From Peromyscus leucopus (Eukaryota > Chordata > Mammalia > Rodentia > Cricetidae), in assembly GCF_004664715.2 (NCBI RefSeq), contig NC_051084.1, positions 56,539,334 through 56,603,333 of the forward strand: DNA of 64,000 bases, written 5' to 3'. Position numbers and translations under genes: made by a program. Shown in pieces: positions 22,163 to 32,732 of the stretch. A model generated the notes under the pieces. The model saw nothing but the letters and a program-made list of their open reading frames with translations, was not told where the DNA came from and did not search any database. Numbering within the stretch: the first letter of the stretch is position 1; each line of letters begins with the position of its first letter.

Positions 22163-24131
22163 GTAGATCAAAGGTTTTGTGGCTGGGTTGGTGTCCCAAT
22201 CCACCCACTGGAAGTCTTGCTGGTTACAGGAGAGGACCAGTTCAGGCTCCATATTCCCCATTCCTAGGAGTCTTTACTAAGGTCACACTAATAGATTGCT
22301 GCTAGCTTCTATTGCACTGTTTCTAGTTCTTGCCAGAGATGCCCCCAATTCCAGTTGTCTCTACCAGTTCTCTCTCCCTCCATCCTTCCCCACCTGATCC
22401 TTCCTGTTCCCACCTGTAACCCCCTCTTGAGCCTTCCTTGTTACTTAGCTTCCCTGGGTCTGTAGGTTGTAACATGATTATCCTTTACAGCTAATATCCA
22501 CTTATGAGTGAGTACATATGGTGTTTGTCTTTCTTGGTCTGGGTTACCTCACTCAGGATGGTCTTTTCTGGTTCCATCCATTTGTCAGTAAATTTCATGA
22601 TGTCATTGTTTATAACAGCTGAGTGTAAATGTACCACATTTTCTTCATCCATTCTTTGGTTGAAGGACAGCTAGGTTGTTTCCAGTTTCTGGCTATTAAG
22701 AACAAAGCTGAAGTGAACAGAGTTGAGCAAGTGTCCTTGAGGCATGGTGGGGCAACCTTGAGGTATGGTAAATGCCCAGGAGTGGTATAACTGAGTCTTG
22801 AGATAGATCTCTCCCCAATTTTCTGAGAAACTGCCATATTGATTTCCAAAGTGACTATATAAATTTGCATTCCCACAAGCAATGGAAGAGTATCTTTGCC
22901 AGCATGAGCTTTCACTTGTGTTTTGATCTTAGCCATTCTGAAAAGTTGTCTTAGAGTTTCTATTGCTGTGAAGAGATACCATTACCACAGGAACTCTTAG
23001 AAGGAAAATATTTAATTGGGGTGGCTTGCTTACAGTTTCAGAGGTTCAGTCCATTATCATCATGGAGGAGAGCATCGTGGTGTACAGGCAGACATGGTGC
23101 TGCTGGCTGCATCTTAATCAGAAGGCAACAATCAGAAAGCTCTCTGTCACACTGATCTAAATCTGAGCAAAAGAAACCCCAAAACCCACCCCCACACTGA
23201 CACATTTCCTCCAACAAGTCCACACCTACTTTAAAAAGGCCACACCTCCTAATAGTGCCACACTCCCTTTGGGATTATGGGGGTTAATTACATTTAAACT
23301 ACCACACAGGTGTAAGATGGACTCTCAATATTGTTTTGATTTGCAAACTTCAATCTACAATTTGTTCTGCCTACAAGATGTGCTGGGGTAAAGGTGGTGC
23401 AGAAATTGTGGGAGTGGCCAATCAACGACCGTTCCAACTTGAGACCCATGCCAAGAGAGGGAGCCCACCCCTGACACTGCCTGGAGGGCCAGGACACTGA
23501 GGCTGGACAGCCCAGAGACCTAGGAAAGAACCAAACAGAACTGGCAAAAAAAAAGTCAATGAAATGATTCCTAATGATATTCTGCTGTATTCATAGATTG
23601 GTGCCTAGTCCGATAGTCATCAAAGAGGCTTCACCAAGCAACTGATGGAAACAGATGCAGAGACCCACAGCCAAACACTAAGACCTTGGGGAATCCTGTG
23701 GAGTGCAAGGAAGTGGATTAGAAAGCCCACTGAATCAACTAACCTGGGCTCATAGAAACTCACAGAGACCAAACTGACAACCAGGGAGCCTGCATGGAAC
23801 TAACCCAGGCCCTCTGCATATATGTTACAGTTGTGTAGCTTGATTTTCCTGTGGAACTCCTAACAGTGGGAGCAGGGGCTGTCTCTGACTCTGCTGCCTA
23901 CTTTTGGGAGTCTTTCCTTCTCCTGGGTTGCCTTAGCCAGCCTTAGTAGGAGAGGAAGTGCCTAGTCTTACTGCAACTTGATATGCCACAAACTGCTGAT
24001 ATACGTGGGAGGCCTGGCCCTTTCTGAAGAGAAATGGAGATGGAGTGGATTCAGGATTAGGGGGCTGAGAGGAGAGGAGGGAAGGGAAACTGTGGTTGGG
24101 ATATAAAAACAAACAAAAATAAATAAATAAA
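22163..24131 (+). mobile_element. LINE-1 with 5' inversion (twin priming), split by a MaLR LTR
   Basis: The 3' part is sense (about 23351-24131): CCTGCCTACAAGATGTGCTG, GTGGGAGTGGCCAATCAACG, CTCTGCATATATGTTACAG, AACTCCTAACAGTGGGAGC, then an A-rich tail of AAATAAATAAATAAAG. The 5' part (22163-23350) is inverted: it carries the ORF2 3' end and the start of the 3' untranslated region, with ATCCACTTATGAGTGAGTAC and GGTTCCATCCATTTGTCAGT marking the ORF2 end. In L1 order the inverted part stops at CTTTGATCTAC and the sense part starts at CTACAATTTG, so the two pieces are contiguous and share CTAC. ORF2 remains are truncated and broken. The sense half is about 780 bases. Confidence 0.88.
22947..23306 (-). 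mobile_element. MaLR-type LTR (MT group) inside the inverted L1
   Basis: Plus-strand ends are TGTCTTAGAGTTTC and AAACTACCACA. Between them are TATTGCTGTGAAGAGATACC, GGTTCAGTCCATTATCATCA, CAGGCAGACATGGTGCTG and CACACCTCCTAATAGTGCC. It interrupts L1 ORF2 sequence: TTAGCCATTCTGA lies before it and CAGGTGTAAGATGGA after it, which are adjacent in intact L1. The flanks have diverged, so no perfect duplication remains. Confidence 0.88.
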
Positions 24132-24213
24132 GTATTTTTTATGTAATTACTATTACACATGGTATTTCTGTACAGTGCTGGAGAATCATACAAAGATGAC
24201 TTATTAATGTTAG

Positions 24214-24592
24214 GTCTCAATCCCAGGACAAGTCTCATTTGGGCTCCTCCCAGCATGTCTACCCACTCCCCTAACTTAAATTCTCCAGGCCAAGCACTGT
24301 GCTTCCCTTACCCATCATCTGATCCCTATACATGCTCAGCCATTTTGGGCACTGAGTCTCCTGGTTCTTCTCCCTCTCTTTGCCTCTTGGGTTATTGCCC
24401 TCTTTGGGTTCCCAGGTTCTCTCTTTGCCCCTTTTCCCCTCTCTTACTTTCTCACCCCGACTTCCCAAAGACCCCTGTTCAGTCTGTTTTCCATGTTCAT
24501 TCTGGACCTTTCCAGATGATTCTGGCTGTTACCCCCTCATATCTACAATAAACGTTCTCCTTAACATATACCTAGGAGTATCACATCCTCAT
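24214..24592 (+). mobile_element. LTR-like unit, copy 1 of a direct repeat
   Basis: Pyrimidine-rich, sense, with GTCTCAATCCCAGGACAAG at the left and ATCTACAATAAACGTTCTCC near the right, giving AATAAA at about 24549. A second copy follows at 24619-25519. The pattern of a C/T-rich stretch, then AATAAA, then a short end resembles the R/U5 part of a rodent ERV LTR. I do not name the family. The long pyrimidine run accounts for the proline/serine-rich frames on both strands. Confidence 0.6.
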
Positions 24593-24618
24593 TTTCTTTT
24601 ATTTTTTCTTTTCTATTC

Positions 24619-25519
24619 CAGAGTTAGTCTCAAACCCAGGACAAATGGCCAATGGAGGTGCCTATTTAACATACCAGAGATGGTTGCAGCCAGGTTCTCA
24701 ACAACTACCTGTTAAAGAGTTATCCTGGCAGATAAACTCCACTCCTGCCCTGAACTCTCCAGCCCAGGGCTGGGCTTCCCTTCCTGTAGATGTAACCATC
24801 TTGTTAAATAAGAAACACAGAGCCAATGCAGAGATTAAAGCCAAAGAGGTCAGAGCTAAGAGCTAAAAACCTTACCCTTCACTGGTGCTGCTGTCCTCTT
24901 CAGCCAAGAGAGCTACTTCCTTTCTGTTTGTCTTTTTTATAGACTTTCTGTTCTGTCTTCCCATTGGTTGTAAACCCAACCACATGACCTCCTTGTCACT
25001 GCCCATCTATACAGACCTCCAGGTCTTCGATGGTTGGTATTGAGATTAAAGTTGTGTGTCTCCAATGCTGGCTGTATCCTTGAACACACAGATATCTGCC
25101 TACCTCTGCCTCCCAAGTGCTGGGATTAAAGGCATGCACCACCACCACCCAGCTTCTGCTATGGCTTGCTATTAGCTCTGACCCCCAGGCAAATTTATTT
25201 ATTAACATACAAATAAAATTACATTTCAGTACAAATAAAATATCACCATACCTTCCCCCAGCTTCTTTGATTCCTATACAACCCAGACATTTTGGCTATG
25301 CCGGTCTTGGTCTCCTAGTCTCTTGGCTCCAGGCTGGCTCCACTCCTGGGTCTCTCTTGGTTCATTTGCTCCCTCTCTCACTCTCTCCACACCCCTCCTC
25401 TCATGACCCAGTTCAGTCTGCTGGCTTGGTTCAGTCTGGACTCTTTCAGATACTTCTGTCTGTGTGTTCCCTTATTATCTGCAAACCTTCTCCTCCACTA
25501 CACCTTGGAGCAGTCCTGT
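24619..25519 (+). mobile_element. LTR-like unit, copy 2, split by a nested solo LTR
   Basis: Parts are 24619-24784 and 25257-25519. It shares with copy 1 the left block GTCTCAAACCCAGGACAA, GAACTCTCCAG, TTCCTATACA...CCA/TTTTGG, CTCCTGGGTCTC-type pyrimidine blocks and TTCTCCTCCACTACACC at the right; here the polyadenylation motif is lost (TCTGCAAACC). The nested LTR separates GGGCTTCCCTTCC from CCAGCTTCTTTG. Confidence 0.6.
24785..25250 (-). mobile_element. ERV solo LTR with an internal B1-like module
   Basis: A 466-base element with 6-base duplication CCTTCC at 24779-24784 and 25251-25256. On the plus strand it opens TGTAGATGTAACC and ends ATATCACCATA; the expected final CA appears mutated to TA. 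On the minus strand it has a TATA-like AGTCTATAAAAAAGAC (plus 24937-24953) and a B1-like stretch (plus 25103-25150: CCTCTGCCTCCCAAGTGCTG, GGATTAAAGGCATGCACCAC). No coding capacity. The B1-like stretch seems to be part of the LTR family rather than a new insertion. Confidence 0.82.

Positions 25520-25521
<2 letters not shown>

Positions 25522-25550
<29 letters not shown>
25522..25550 (-). repeat. Poly(T) tract of 29
   Basis: Uninterrupted T on the plus strand. It is best read as the A-tail of the minus-strand retroposed sequence to its right. Confidence 0.9.
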
Positions 25551-25555
<5 letters not shown>

Positions 25556-25965
25556 TAACTGGCTAGCAGTTAAAGTGGAGGAAGAATATCTATAAACATT
25601 ATACACAAATGCCACAAAAAGGCCATATGAGTCCCAGCTCAATGCATGAATTAGATCCTGGCTTGGGGGAGGTTGTTGGAGGTTAAAGCTCGGGCTGTGA
25701 TGGTGATGCTGATGCTGTGGGCATACTCCAAATCACTGACATCAGGGAAGAATGATCCTCTGAGAGTTCTCAAGTCTCCTTCTCCCAGCTCTCTGTAGAG
25801 ATTATTTTTGGGGTGAATATAGAAATTGATTTCAGTTCTTGAAAGTGTCTTTGGACTTAGAAGAAAGTTTCCTAACACATAAGTATTTCTGTTTACCTTT
25901 GTGTTCAGTCCCTCTGTCTCTGTATTAACACTTGATGTATCCTTGAACTTTCTGAAGAATGATTA
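25551..25965 (-). pseudogene. Retroposed-looking fragment with a 103-residue open frame, unidentified
   Basis: On the minus strand an open frame runs from just after an in-frame TAA (25963-25965) to a TAA at 25651-25653, about 103 sense codons. A Met-initiated part is 75 residues long (25878-25651). Residues near the end read GSFFPDVSDLEYAHSISI and the C terminus SNNLPQARI. About 100 bases after the stop comes a 29-base A-tail. An open frame, a short 3' untranslated stretch and a poly(A) tail are the marks of a 5'-truncated processed pseudogene. There is no canonical AATAAA in the expected place and no convincing target duplication. I do not recognise the protein. Alternatives are an LTR or old LINE tail with a chance frame. 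Confidence 0.4.
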
Positions 25966-26281
25966 TCCATATACAGGAACTAAAATGAAATCTCTTTTAC
26001 TCTGGAGGAAAGAAAATCTTCTGTACAGAAGGTTTTCTTTCTCTCTCTTTCTCTTCTAATATTTAGAGTTTCAGGTTGAGTATATATGGCTCTCCGGCTC
26101 TTTTATAACTTTAGTTATCCATGTGAGAGTGGTAATGCCCGCCCACCTCTTCTAGAACATATGGCTTGCTACTTTTCCTGCACCTGCTGCATCCCTCACG
26201 GAGGCCACAGCAGTGTGCTGAGTCCTCCACTCTGTCCCCTTGGCACTCTGGCAGCTTTGGTTGAAGAATAAGAAAAGAAGC

Positions 26282-26449
26282 AAAGTTTGGAGAGATGGCT
26301 CAATGGTTAAAATCACTGGTTGTTCAAACAACTTCCCACCGCTCACATGGAATTTCATCACCACTGCAACTATAGCATCAGAACATGCAATGTCCCCTTT
26401 CAGTTTCTACATGCACCCAGGTGCAAGTGATGCATAGATATAGACTCTG

Positions 26450-26450
<1 letters not shown>
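26282..26450 (+). mobile_element. B3/B2-type SINE, sense, diverged
   Basis: Opens TTTGGAGAGATGGCTCAATG, then GGTTAAAATCACTGGTTGTT, a diverged middle and CATGCACCCAGGTGCAAGTG near the 3' end. The tRNA-like A and B boxes are recognisable but mutated. Its tail grades into a CA array. Confidence 0.75.

Positions 26451-26451
<1 letters not shown>

Positions 26452-26505
<54 letters not shown>
26452..26505. repeat. (CA)n microsatellite at a SINE tail
   Basis: About 27 CA units directly behind the B3-like SINE, followed by T-rich DNA. Confidence 0.97.
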
Positions 26506-26507
<2 letters not shown>

Positions 26508-27077
26508 TTTTTTAATTAAAAAATATTTTTATCTTTTTTCCCTGTTATAGTTCTTTGCCTTGGCTTAGCAGTTCACTCTCTTAAGTTTGGTTTATTAAAT
26601 CCCAGGTTTATCAGTATCTAAGAAATTAAGGCTCAAGATTTCCTTTTTCAGGATAATCCATAATCCCTTCATTGTTTTTCTTCTCTGGCCTCTAAGTGAG
26701 TTCTCCATCGTGGAGACTGCCATTCTTTAATACCCCCTTTCTCACTGCTTAGGGATGCTTTGTAGTTTGTGGCATCCCTGCCACCATTACTCACTCTAGC
26801 CAGCATAGTCAGCTCCCTCTTATCCCCTCAAATCTTATATCACTATGTCTCTACGGGCTTCTGAATTCTCTCCGTTTCTTTGCACTCTGGAAATTTCAGG
26901 GGGCGGGGGAAATATCTGTTGCCTGGCACTAAAGTATCTTAGTTACTGCCCACTCTTGTACCACCTTACCATGTAAAAACCTATTTCTCAGGATCGTGAG
27001 TTTTTGAGCAGCTACTGCTCTCAATCCCAAAGCTATTTAAAAGGGTTGAGTATTTCTGAATATTACTGACTTGTATA
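26506..27077. other. Unique DNA, no gene seen
   Basis: No feature I can support. The short GGGGGCGGGGG-like run near 26899 is the only GC-rich spot. Confidence 0.5.
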
Positions 27078-27395
27078 TATCTTAGTGTGTTTGGATGGCT
27101 ATAACAAAATGTCATCAGCCCAGTAGCTGACAAAAACAAATATTTACTTCTCTCAATGGGAAAGGGTGCAGAGTCAAAGATCAAAGGCACATGCATATTT
27201 TCCTGTCTGAGAGGGACCAGTTTCTTCGTTCATAGGTTGAGCTTTCTAACTATGTTTATATAACATGAGGAGCGAGGAGACTTTCTGGGACACTGATCTC
27301 ATTTATGAACCTTGACCTCATGACATATGTGCTGACTCTGCAAAGGCTCAAACTCTTAACATGACTTCATTAGTGACTAGGATTCAGCAGAGAAA
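27078..27395 (-). mobile_element. Ancient mammalian LTR (MaLR-like), antisense
   Basis: TCTTAGTGTGTTTGGATGGC, TATAACAAAATGTCATCAG, ATTTACTTCTCTCAATGGG, CTTCGTTCATAGGTTGAGC, GGGACACTGATCTCATTTAT and TTGACCTCATGACATATGTG follow the order of an old pan-mammalian LTR whose antisense begins TAGTCTGTTTGGGCTGC. Many substitutions and gaps make it much older than the rodent LTRs here. Confidence 0.65.
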
Positions 27396-27826
27396 TTTGT
27401 AGAACGGTGATGTGTTATATACCCAAACTTGTTGATGATTAAAGTAACAAATATCTGCATATCTCTCTTACTTTAACAAATTGCAAAGTTCTTATATTCA
27501 TATACTCTACACTCTCACTTCCATATTTAATGGTATGGAAGCCATTTTCTTGCTTTATTTCATGATAATTAATTCAACTATAAAATTCTTCAGCTGTATT
27601 TTCAATTTAAAATATATTATATATTCAATTATAAGATAAGTCAATTATGTATTGTTAAAAATATTCTCAATATTCAATGTTATGAGGTACCTGGGGACCT
27701 TGCTTACTTCAGGTGCTGTTTCTGTACTAGGTCTGAGCACAGTCTACAGTACATTTAAACCCTCCCTGCAGTGGTTGACCTCCTTGCTCACTGACCATAC
27801 CAATACTGTCATAAAACACAATTTTA

Positions 27827-28018
27827 GGGCTGGTGAGATGGCTCAGAGATTAAAAGCACTAGCTGCTCTTCCAAAGGTCCTGAGTTCAATTCCCAGCAAC
27901 CACATGGTGGCTCACAATCATCTATAATGAGATCTGGTGCCCTCTTCTGGTGTGCAGGCAAACATGTAGACAGAACATTGTATACATAATAAATAAATAA
28001 ATCTTAAAAAAAAAAAAA
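27827..28018 (+). mobile_element. B2 SINE, sense, full length
   Basis: GGGCTGGTGAGATGGCTCAG, CTGCTCTTCCAAAGGTCCTG, AGTTCAATTCCCAGCAACCA, ATGGTGGCTCACAATCATC, TGGTGCCCTCTTCTGGTGTG, GTATACATAATAAATAAAT and an A-tail of 13. This is a tRNA-derived SINE with recognisable pol III A and B boxes. It contains AATAAA in its tail as B2 usually does. The target duplication is not clean. Confidence 0.96.
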
Positions 28019-28949
28019 TTTAATTGTTTATTTTTTCTGGAAGTACCTTAGGAAGGCAACAGTATATGAATTCCAGGAAATGGGAGCAAGAATGGGAGCT
28101 GGGGTCCTATTCTAGTGTCCTAAAACTCTGGTAACAATTGGAAGATTCTTCCAAGGAAATTTTTATTTCTATACTCCTGTTCACTCTGCCCCTGGCTGCT
28201 GATATCTCAGGGACATTTTGGAATCATTGTCCTGTTCCAGCTATTCCTGCTCTACTGGGCATTGCTAGCTGCATTTCTGATCATGATTTCACTCTCACTG
28301 TCTGGTTCAAAATAAAATTCCAACATCAATATCCCTGTTTTAACTTCTCTGAGGCTATGATTATCTTATAGGAGAATAATAAACAAGCAAAATAGATTGA
28401 GTTATACCTCCTTCATGAATTTTGTTTTATAGATCTTAACGTTTTTATTTCCCGTTACATACCCAGTGTACTCTCTACCATTAATTGCTAGATTTTTTGT
28501 TCATGGTGTTTCTTATTTCCATGGGCAGCTGCTTTGTCCTTGTTAATGATAATTTTATATCCACCTTAAAATCTATTTCTGTCTCCTTCGTAGAAACATA
28601 GCAAATCATGTCATCACTTACATGGTTACCTTTCTTTAACATGTACATGTTACAGAAAAAAAATCAGCACATGCTTAGGTTTTTAGTTTCTTATGGGCCT
28701 TGTGTGCATTCTTCAAAGGGAAAAACAATTTTTCAAATCACAGATCTTCAGCCCTTGACATAGATAGCCATAAAATTAATGCACATTGAATAATGAAATA
28801 GATAAATGATCTATATGAATGTAGACTTAACATATACACACTATTAAAATATTAGCATAAATATTACTGAAAAGTGAAAATATATAACTCATCACTTTGA
28901 TCTATAGGTACCAGCTACCAAAACTGAGAGAAAATACATTTTGCTTTTT
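28019..28949. other. AT-rich unique DNA, no gene seen
   Basis: No gene. The 77-residue plus-strand frame at 28138-28371 has no supporting context. Confidence 0.5.
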
Positions 28950-30140
28950 AGACTACTGTATCTATAAAAGTTTGATACATCAATTCAAGAAAAGTAACAC
29001 AGTGAGACAAAGCATTTGAAAGGCAGGACATGAGAACATTTGGAGGAAGAATGTCAAAATATTCAGTGGGAAAATAGTCTTTAACAAGTAGTGCCAGGGC
29101 AAGTGGGTATCAACATGCCAAAAAAGGGAGATAGCTATTATGTAACTCAGAATAAATCATATGTCTCTGTGTACAAAGAGAAACAGAATTACACAGCATT
29201 GTGGCCTTGGATGAATGAGTGATTTCTCAGATATGTCTTCAAAAGCAAAATAGGAAAAAAAGAGGGTGGCAAAAAAATATACAGGAATTATATATGAGCA
29301 AATGCTTTAACTTATGCTTCAGAGAACATAATCATAAAAATGACTAGAAACTCAGAGAATGGGCACATGTGTCTGGAAATCACTATAGCTTAGTGTCTAG
29401 TATGCACTATGAACTCTTATCATTGAATGATATAAAAGTAACTCAACTGAAAAATGGACAAAGGTTTGAGTCCATATTTTATCACTATATATATATATAT
29501 ATATCACTATATAGTATGTACATATGTATATTAATATATATTGAAAATAAGATCAGTAATTTGAAAAAATATGACTCATAACTAACATGACCTTCTAGGA
29601 TAGCTATCATCAAATTGATAATCACAATGTTGGTGCAATTTTGACAGTTTTTCAAAAAGTGTAACACAGAGGTATCACATGACCCAGCAACTCTACTCCT
29701 AGGTTTCCAAACTGAAAACACGTCTCAATCAAAATTTGTGTAAAGATGATCATAGCATCAATATTCATAATACCCACACAATAATAACAACCAATTAGTC
29801 CTGCTGTTTGACTGCTAAACAGAGAAACAAAATAAAATTTATGCAATAGAATATTATTTTACCATTGAAAGGAATTAAGTTCTAACATTGCTTTGACCTG
29901 GATGGATCTTATAAACAATAAATCAAATAAGAAAAACAAAGATTACACATAACATTATATCATTTATTTGAAAGGCCACTTATGTAATAGTGGTTGCCAA
30001 AGGCTAGTGTAAGAGAAGAATGTGTAGCCACTGCTAAGAGATGTAAAAGATTTTTCACCTAAAGAAAATGGTTCGAGATAATATATTCATGATGCTTATA
30101 TGATATCATAAAATATTTTAAAGAGAATACAATACCATCA
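28950..30140 (+). mobile_element. Ancient LINE-1 (L1M-like) ORF2 3' part and 3' region, sense
   Basis: Strongly diverged but collinear with mammalian L1 ORF2: GGGAAAATAGTCTTTAACAA, AGTGCCAGGGCAAGTGGGTA, AAAAATGGACAAAGGTTTGA, ATGACCCAGCAACTCTACTC, CAATAGAATATTATTTTACC, TTGACCTGGATGGATCTTAT, then the 3' region block AATAGTGGTTGCCAAAGGCT. A short TA run sits at 29485-29505. The frame is broken throughout. It belongs to a class that predates the rodent-specific L1s. Confidence 0.78.
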
Positions 30141-30371
30141 CTAAATAGAAAACTCAGTGTAGTAAATTTAATGTTTGTGAACAACAGATCAATGTTAATG
30201 GAAAAAAAATATAAAGATATCTTGACATAACAATGGAGAGGCTTGATAAGATTTCAGAGTTCTAGGAAGATTTCCACAGATGTAAGCCAATATCAGGCAG
30301 TAGAGCATGGCTATTAATGTGCATGTGTTTATCAAAGAATGACTGAGCAAAGTGCTAAGGAGCAATATTAA

Positions 30372-31057
30372 AATTGATTGCTGTGACCAAATACCTGAGA
30401 GAAAGACATCAAATAATTAAAAGAAGAATGCTCCCAGTCTCTGAAGTTTTGTTTTGAGGTTCTCTGTCACTTGGCTCTGTTGATTCTGAACCCTGCTGAG
30501 GGAGAACATTACCTGTGTGAAGGCAAGTGGGAAGCGCTAATTCGTTTGTGATGCGCAGACAGCAAAAGAGACAGCAAGTGGTGGTCCACCTGTCAAAGAA
30601 GGGCTTTCTGTCTTCAGTGACGTGTTTCCTCCAGCTAGACACTCTTCCTTGACATTTATTGTGCTATTATATGTGGAGAATTTCATATATGAGTACTTGT
30701 TTGAGCCATTTCCACCCCATGCTTTCCCCCTCCGACATCTCCCCTGCCACTTTCAAGTTCCTTCCGACTTTATGACCATTTCTTCTTTAATTACTATTGT
30801 GGATATATTCTGCTCAGTCCATCTAGTGTTTCTTTTAGGTGTATCTGTCTGGGGATGATCACTTGGAGAAAGCTACAGACAATTAATGGCTTCTAAGGGG
30901 GAGTCTTCCAGGGATATGCCACTTAGAGATTGTGCAATCCCAAGTGGGACACACCTTCTAAAGTTTTTGATACCTCCCAAACAGCACCACCTGTATGAAA
31001 CCAAGCATTCAGTGTGCAAAATTGTGGGACGTATTTGTATTCGAACTACCAGAGGTA
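30372..31057 (-). mobile_element. Old MaLR LTR, antisense, split by an L1 fragment
   Basis: Left part 30372-30648: GATTGCTGTGACCAAATACC, then TGACGTGTTTCCTCCAGCTA. Right part about 30948-31057: ACCTTCTAAAGTTTTTGATA, CCTCCCAAACAGCACCACC, GGACGTATTTGTATTCGAA, CTACCA. These are the two halves of the antisense of a MaLR LTR in the right order. The part between is L1-like. Confidence 0.6.
30650..30945 (-). mobile_element. LINE-1 3' region fragment, antisense, inside a MaLR LTR
   Basis: ATATATGAGTACTTGTTTG, CCTGCCACTTTCAAGTTCC, TATATTCTGCTCAGTCCATC and TCTGGGGATGATCACTTGG match the antisense of a rodent L1 3' region; the same segment occurs at 32350-32625. Limits are approximate. Confidence 0.6.
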
Positions 31058-32345
31058 TGATGGTATTGTGTAAGACACTGTAGGAAGGGAAGGGCTGATA
31101 AAAGAGGAAGGGAGGGGCACACAACTAGCAAAGGACCATCAGTATAATTCTTCCAGACTCTTACAGGATAGGAGAAGAATTGCTAAGCAAGCAAGAGGAG
31201 TCATTGGCATGTGAAAAGGATAGTCATAAGAATGAGAACACAGACTTGCAGAACAACACTGTGAAAATCCAGGGGAGAGATTATCACAGCTTTACTAGGG
31301 AGGTGACATCAATACTGAAGAGAATACTGGAAGTCTTTTAAATGAAAGAGTCAAATGAATACTAATTGCTAGAGAAAATTTTAGTATTTTTTTCAGGTAG
31401 GAAATTTATTCATGCTATTTCCAGTCTCGGGAATTAGTCATGATTTCAGAAAGAATTCTTTAATGCTCTCTATATATAACATAATTGTGAAAATATATAT
31501 ATATATATTTCTTTTCTCCTATCTCTTAAAATTCAACATATCTAAAAAGCTCTTGAATTTCTGTTGCAAATGCTTAAAATGTCATTAAAAAAATAACAAT
31601 ATCATGTTACAAATGACATGATCTCCTTTTTTATGAATAATACTCATTGTTTTGTAACTACGTCATGTAGTTCAATTTCATGGGCACCAGGTAAATACTT
31701 AGATGTTGTAAATAATAAAGTAATAAACAAATAAATCCAAATATCTCTTTGGTACGTGAACTCAATTTCCTTTAGACGTAGACCCACTAATAGGTTAGCT
31801 GAACTAGGTCCAGGGGCAAGTATTTCATGAGTTTATTCATGTAGAACTTAAAAACATTAATTGCATAGACATGGAAATATAATTATGGTTAAGGTGGGGA
31901 GGGGGGAATATCGAAATATGTAATTAAAAGAATACAATATAAAAGAATAATAGATCTTCAGTGATCTATGTGAAAAAAGAAAAATACATATGTGTGTATT
32001 TGTGTGTGTGTATATGTGTGTGTGGTGTGTGAGAGATGAGAAAGATATATATATATATATTCTTATATATATATCCATGCATATATTGTTCAAAAATACA
32101 AAGACAGTGGATGTCATATATTCCCTGACAAAAAATAATAATTATGTGAGGCAGTGCAGTAGTACAGTCGAGATTTAATCATTTCACAAGTATACATATA
32201 CATATATATATTACAGTACATTATGTTGCATATGATATAAAAACATAATTATCTGTTCATTTTTATAAAAATTTCAAAATATAATATGAATACAAATATA
32301 TGCATACATAGATACTGAGGCTTGAGAGATGGGTCAATGCATTTT
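31058..32345. other. AT-rich unique DNA with short TA and TG arrays
   Basis: Short arrays are (TA)n at 31494-31508, an interrupted TG array at about 31990-32028 and (TA)n at 32046-32070. A 20-base SINE-head remnant, CTTGAGAGATGGGTCAATG, is near 32321. No gene is seen. Confidence 0.5.
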
Positions 32346-32349
32346 GGAT

Positions 32350-32625
32350 TATTTTATGATATATATTTTAGTTTAAATATAACTGCATAATTCTGCCATC
32401 CCTCTACTCTCTCCAGTCCCTCCCATGGACTACTTGCTCTCTCCTGAAATCAGTGTCTTGTACTTTGGTTATTGTTCTTAAATGTGTGTGTGTGTGTGTG
32501 TGTGCCTATGCCTAAATATATAAATGCAGCCTAGTCAGACTGTATAGTATCTAACCACTTGGTATTTGATAGCAACTAAGGGTCACATCAAACCAGGAAG
32601 ACTATTTCTCATCCTCTCAATATTA
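32350..32625 (-). mobile_element. LINE-1 3' region fragment, antisense
   Basis: CCAGTCCCTCCCATGGACTA, a TG run at 32484-32503, CAGCCTAGTCAGACTGTATA, AACCACTTGGTATTTGATAG and GAAGACTATTTCTCATCC follow the antisense L1 order seen at 30650-30945. Confidence 0.65.
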
Positions 32626-32732
32626 ACTGGTTGTCTATTGGAATGACTCTTCTTGTTTTTCAAATTGAACTACATCTGAAATTAACTACAACCCAAGTAG
32701 CTGATTATAACTTTGAGAGATTTTCCTTTTTT

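Noticed and set aside
22610..22936. Minus-strand frame resembling an L1 ORF2 C-terminal piece
   Set aside because: It is real L1 sequence but only a broken remnant in the inverted half of an L1; not a gene.
24159..24551. 130-residue serine/proline/leucine-rich frame
   Set aside because: It follows the pyrimidine-rich LTR-like unit; the composition explains its length.
25117..25566. 149-residue plus-strand frame ending in a phenylalanine run
   Set aside because: It starts inside an ERV LTR, crosses its target duplication into another LTR-like unit and ends in a poly(T) tract. It is a chance frame.
27827..28018. tRNA-like head with A and B boxes
   Set aside because: It is the head of a B2 SINE, not a tRNA gene. 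The same applies to the ID pieces near 14950 and 39106 and the B3 copies.
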